DNA of 64,000 nucleotides, taken from NCBI GenBank assembly GCA_003615045.1, contig ML014123.1, positions 124,001-188,000 on the forward strand, written 5' to 3'. Shown in pieces: positions 63,401 through 64,000 of this stretch. Within the stretch, counting starts at the first letter, position 1. Every line of letters begins with the position of its first letter. This stretch comes from Caulochytrium protostelioides. Taxonomy: Eukaryota > Chytridiomycota > Caulochytriomycetes > Caulochytriales > Caulochytriaceae. The position numbers were made by a program, and so were the translations under genes. The notes under the pieces are model-generated. The model was not told the DNA's origin. It saw only the letters and a list, made by a program, of their open reading frames with translations, and did not search any database.

Positions 63401-64000
63401 GGTTGAGAAGACGGTGGGCCAGGTCAACGAAGCGGTACGCCACCGCGAAGCGCTATGGCGTATCCAGGAGATCGAAGACAGTCTCGAATTCGCTAATCCG
63501 GCCGACAAGTTCCATCTCGTCACGGGCAACCGCGAGTTGATTAGCGAAAAAACATTCCAGCTCCTGTGCAAAAAGAACGGCGCCGCGACGTTCATCGACG
63601 TCAATCTAATGGTGTTCAGCGATATTTTGTTGATCACACGCTTGAAAAGGGGCGAGCAGCTGTATCTGCTTCGACCCGCGATCCCCCTCGAATCGGTGAT
63701 CTTTATCGACAAACCCGACTCCGATGGGATGCGCAATATCCACCAGATGGTGCACATCGGCAAAGAAGTCCATACGTTCCAGAGCAAATCGTCGTACGAC
63801 AAGAACATGTGGCTCCAACAGCTGGATTCGATCCGCACCGCATTTATGGCTCTCTTCCACGACTTTGAGAAACAGTATCTCCGCGACTTTCTGTTTGTCA
63901 GGCCGATCGCGACCTCAGGCTCCGCCGTGGGCAGCATCGGGCGTCGCCAGGGTTCGCTGATGCCCAGCCCCGACTCAGAGACGGACGCCACAATCATCGG
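60414..64000 (+). CDS. Multidomain RhoGEF with C1, RA, DH and PH domains, partial (3' end outside window)
   Basis: Open from the ATG at 60414 to the window end, about 1195 codons with no intron seen. Residues 1-180 are Pro/Ser/Thr/Ala-rich with TSP repeats. A helical region at about 222-350 (FLSEIEERGFSGIWGHVITR, YNVFFGKNASIPY) resembles an RGS-like fold, tentatively. A C1-type zinc domain starts near 518: His, then CEFC, CETC, HKNC and a final Cys. An RA-like ubiquitin fold is at about 705-800 (VKVTT-type start, ETTIRALVALTLEKFLLPGG). The DH domain runs from about 822 (YEVVVEICDAETRYYQDLM) to LVKPMHRITRYPILFKRL. The PH domain is at about 1035-1145 (FIDVNLMVFSDILLITRL). The DH-PH pair activates Rho GTPases. 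The C1 and RA parts would couple it to membranes and Ras-like GTPases. Confidence is high for RhoGEF, lower for the RGS-like part. Confidence 0.88.
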   Translation, partial: MDHAERESAEAPPLADRAALAPSESGADSSVPAASPSPTSPTSPTSPASAISPTSTASDDRAEADAAPCTPSPGADQSGTSPESRDEPRSPPIDGDHEADQQSSPMGPAPASGLVDLSVSTHRKASLLSQDPLAALRPAASDNRPQIEIANQGVAESPFKTPETTAARSGGSTATSSHAYVSLVRARDNLAYAAIGNIMTFGSLTENFAKRQAIEAMQDMRSPKKNHHDFLSEIEERGFSGIWGHVITRCYFLVFLMYHDLHALYFFKMEAQNYIADYGSIYSSARKTHATRIYNVFFGKNASIPYRGNQLHQAEVQRAITNIRASLDNPEASIFDDLMFLSTMMLEECCTGIVSPETSSFSTPQSGAPPQLTACFMASAARQAMRNDMRGTRHLTSIQYTRALERLNDLPPNLVIGAEVNERLEVVYQMLTQEYEESKRLLALMAVRKSKEKDAERMMRPKSMGSLNANYKRVSSASDLGPEAENPHPTVGVIATRETWKRSSIQNLLILNDSDVSHAFVRCVGNEENGFCEFCFHSFGNSERPANDEGGSPYRCETCGYVCHKNCRNSIHISCVRSSSTVEVDIGTELHSEKIARVNERRRAIQAEIDIEEKIRDGFRRLKGAKSTSPGKSKKHLTQADMEIMTQEDRSSKKIEILKCELRRCQVQLLSLGAMDETDKRNDAFASNALLAGQADSNMDLSTGQVIKVTTVDPSTKIESTKGIYVKSETTIRALVALTLEKFLLPGGPDDYELTYIQETETDRPAQTAAFAMEDVVLTVVQNLSQDSYTLVPNKDLSTMTQRRVGDSSRRQEEEARLQARKQYEVVVEICDAETRYYQDLMIIIECFMNPLSEQLKATHAKQIAEVFSNLSELSALHEALAESCQHVMTLSQEDSLLALLNVYEKHTHALTLYTVYCSNQSHARRQIGKLRTDVNIHRQFSQLEANPRLHKLGISDMLVKPMHRITRYPILFKRLHGYVPQDSIAHQRLQTLIASVEKTVGQVNEAVRHREALWRIQEIEDSLEFANPADKFHLVTGNRELISEKTFQLLCKKNGAATFIDVNLMVFSDILLITRLKRGEQLYLLRPAIPLESVIFIDKPDSDGMRNIHQMVHIGKEVHTFQSKSSYDKNMWLQQLDSIRTAFMALFHDFEKQYLRDFLFVRPIATSGSAVGSIGRRQGSLMPSPDSETDATII

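Overview
The window is nuclear DNA from a GC-rich eukaryote. It carries spliceosomal introns with GTAAGT-like donors, a Pol III tRNA gene, and a mixture of fungal and flagellar genes. Fungal traits are a chorismate synthase with an Aro2-like N-terminus, the mitoribosomal protein mL60/MRPL31, an Oca1-type phosphatase and Pbp1/ataxin-2. Flagellar traits are an outer-arm dynein beta heavy chain, the p28/DNALI1 inner-arm light chain, radial spoke RSPH1 and the transition-zone protein MKS1. Together they point to a zoosporic (chytrid-like or blastoclad-like) fungus. That assignment is an inference from gene content.

Layout: 0-6.3 kb holds SGT2 (+), mL60 (-), ARO2 (+) and an organelle-type RRM protein (+). 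8-19.6 kb holds ataxin-2/PBP1 (-), a carnitine acyltransferase (+), a Sec14-like lipid-transfer protein (-), a TTC36-like TPR protein (-) and a small secreted protein (-). 21.3-25.3 kb holds a hexokinase with a membrane anchor (+), tRNA-Ala (-) and an unknown protein with SUMO-interaction-like motifs (-). 25.5-26.3 kb holds a decayed Fanzor (eukaryotic TnpB-like nuclease) copy. 27.5-33.3 kb holds a BAR-PH-ArfGAP-ANK protein (+), an Oca1-type phosphatase (-) and an elongin-B-like protein (+). 33.6-58.4 kb is a flagellar stretch: MKS1 in nine exons (-), a secreted Ala/Pro-rich protein (+), the 4549-residue outer-arm dynein heavy chain (-), DNALI1 (+), a second Fanzor remnant (-) and RSPH1 (+). 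A RhoGEF with C1, RA, DH and PH domains starts at 60.4 kb and runs off the right edge.

Introns are concentrated at 5' ends: first coding exons can be as short as 17 nt (ARO2), 28 nt (Sec14-like) or apparently just the ATG (elongin-B-like), and the dynein has one intron followed by a 13.5-kb uninterrupted exon. MKS1, in a visibly less GC-rich stretch, is the exception with eight introns spread along the gene. Exon junctions were joined by eye from GT/AG sites, reading phase and remembered family similarity; none has transcript support here. Because the DNA is GC-rich, long antisense open frames are common and were discarded.
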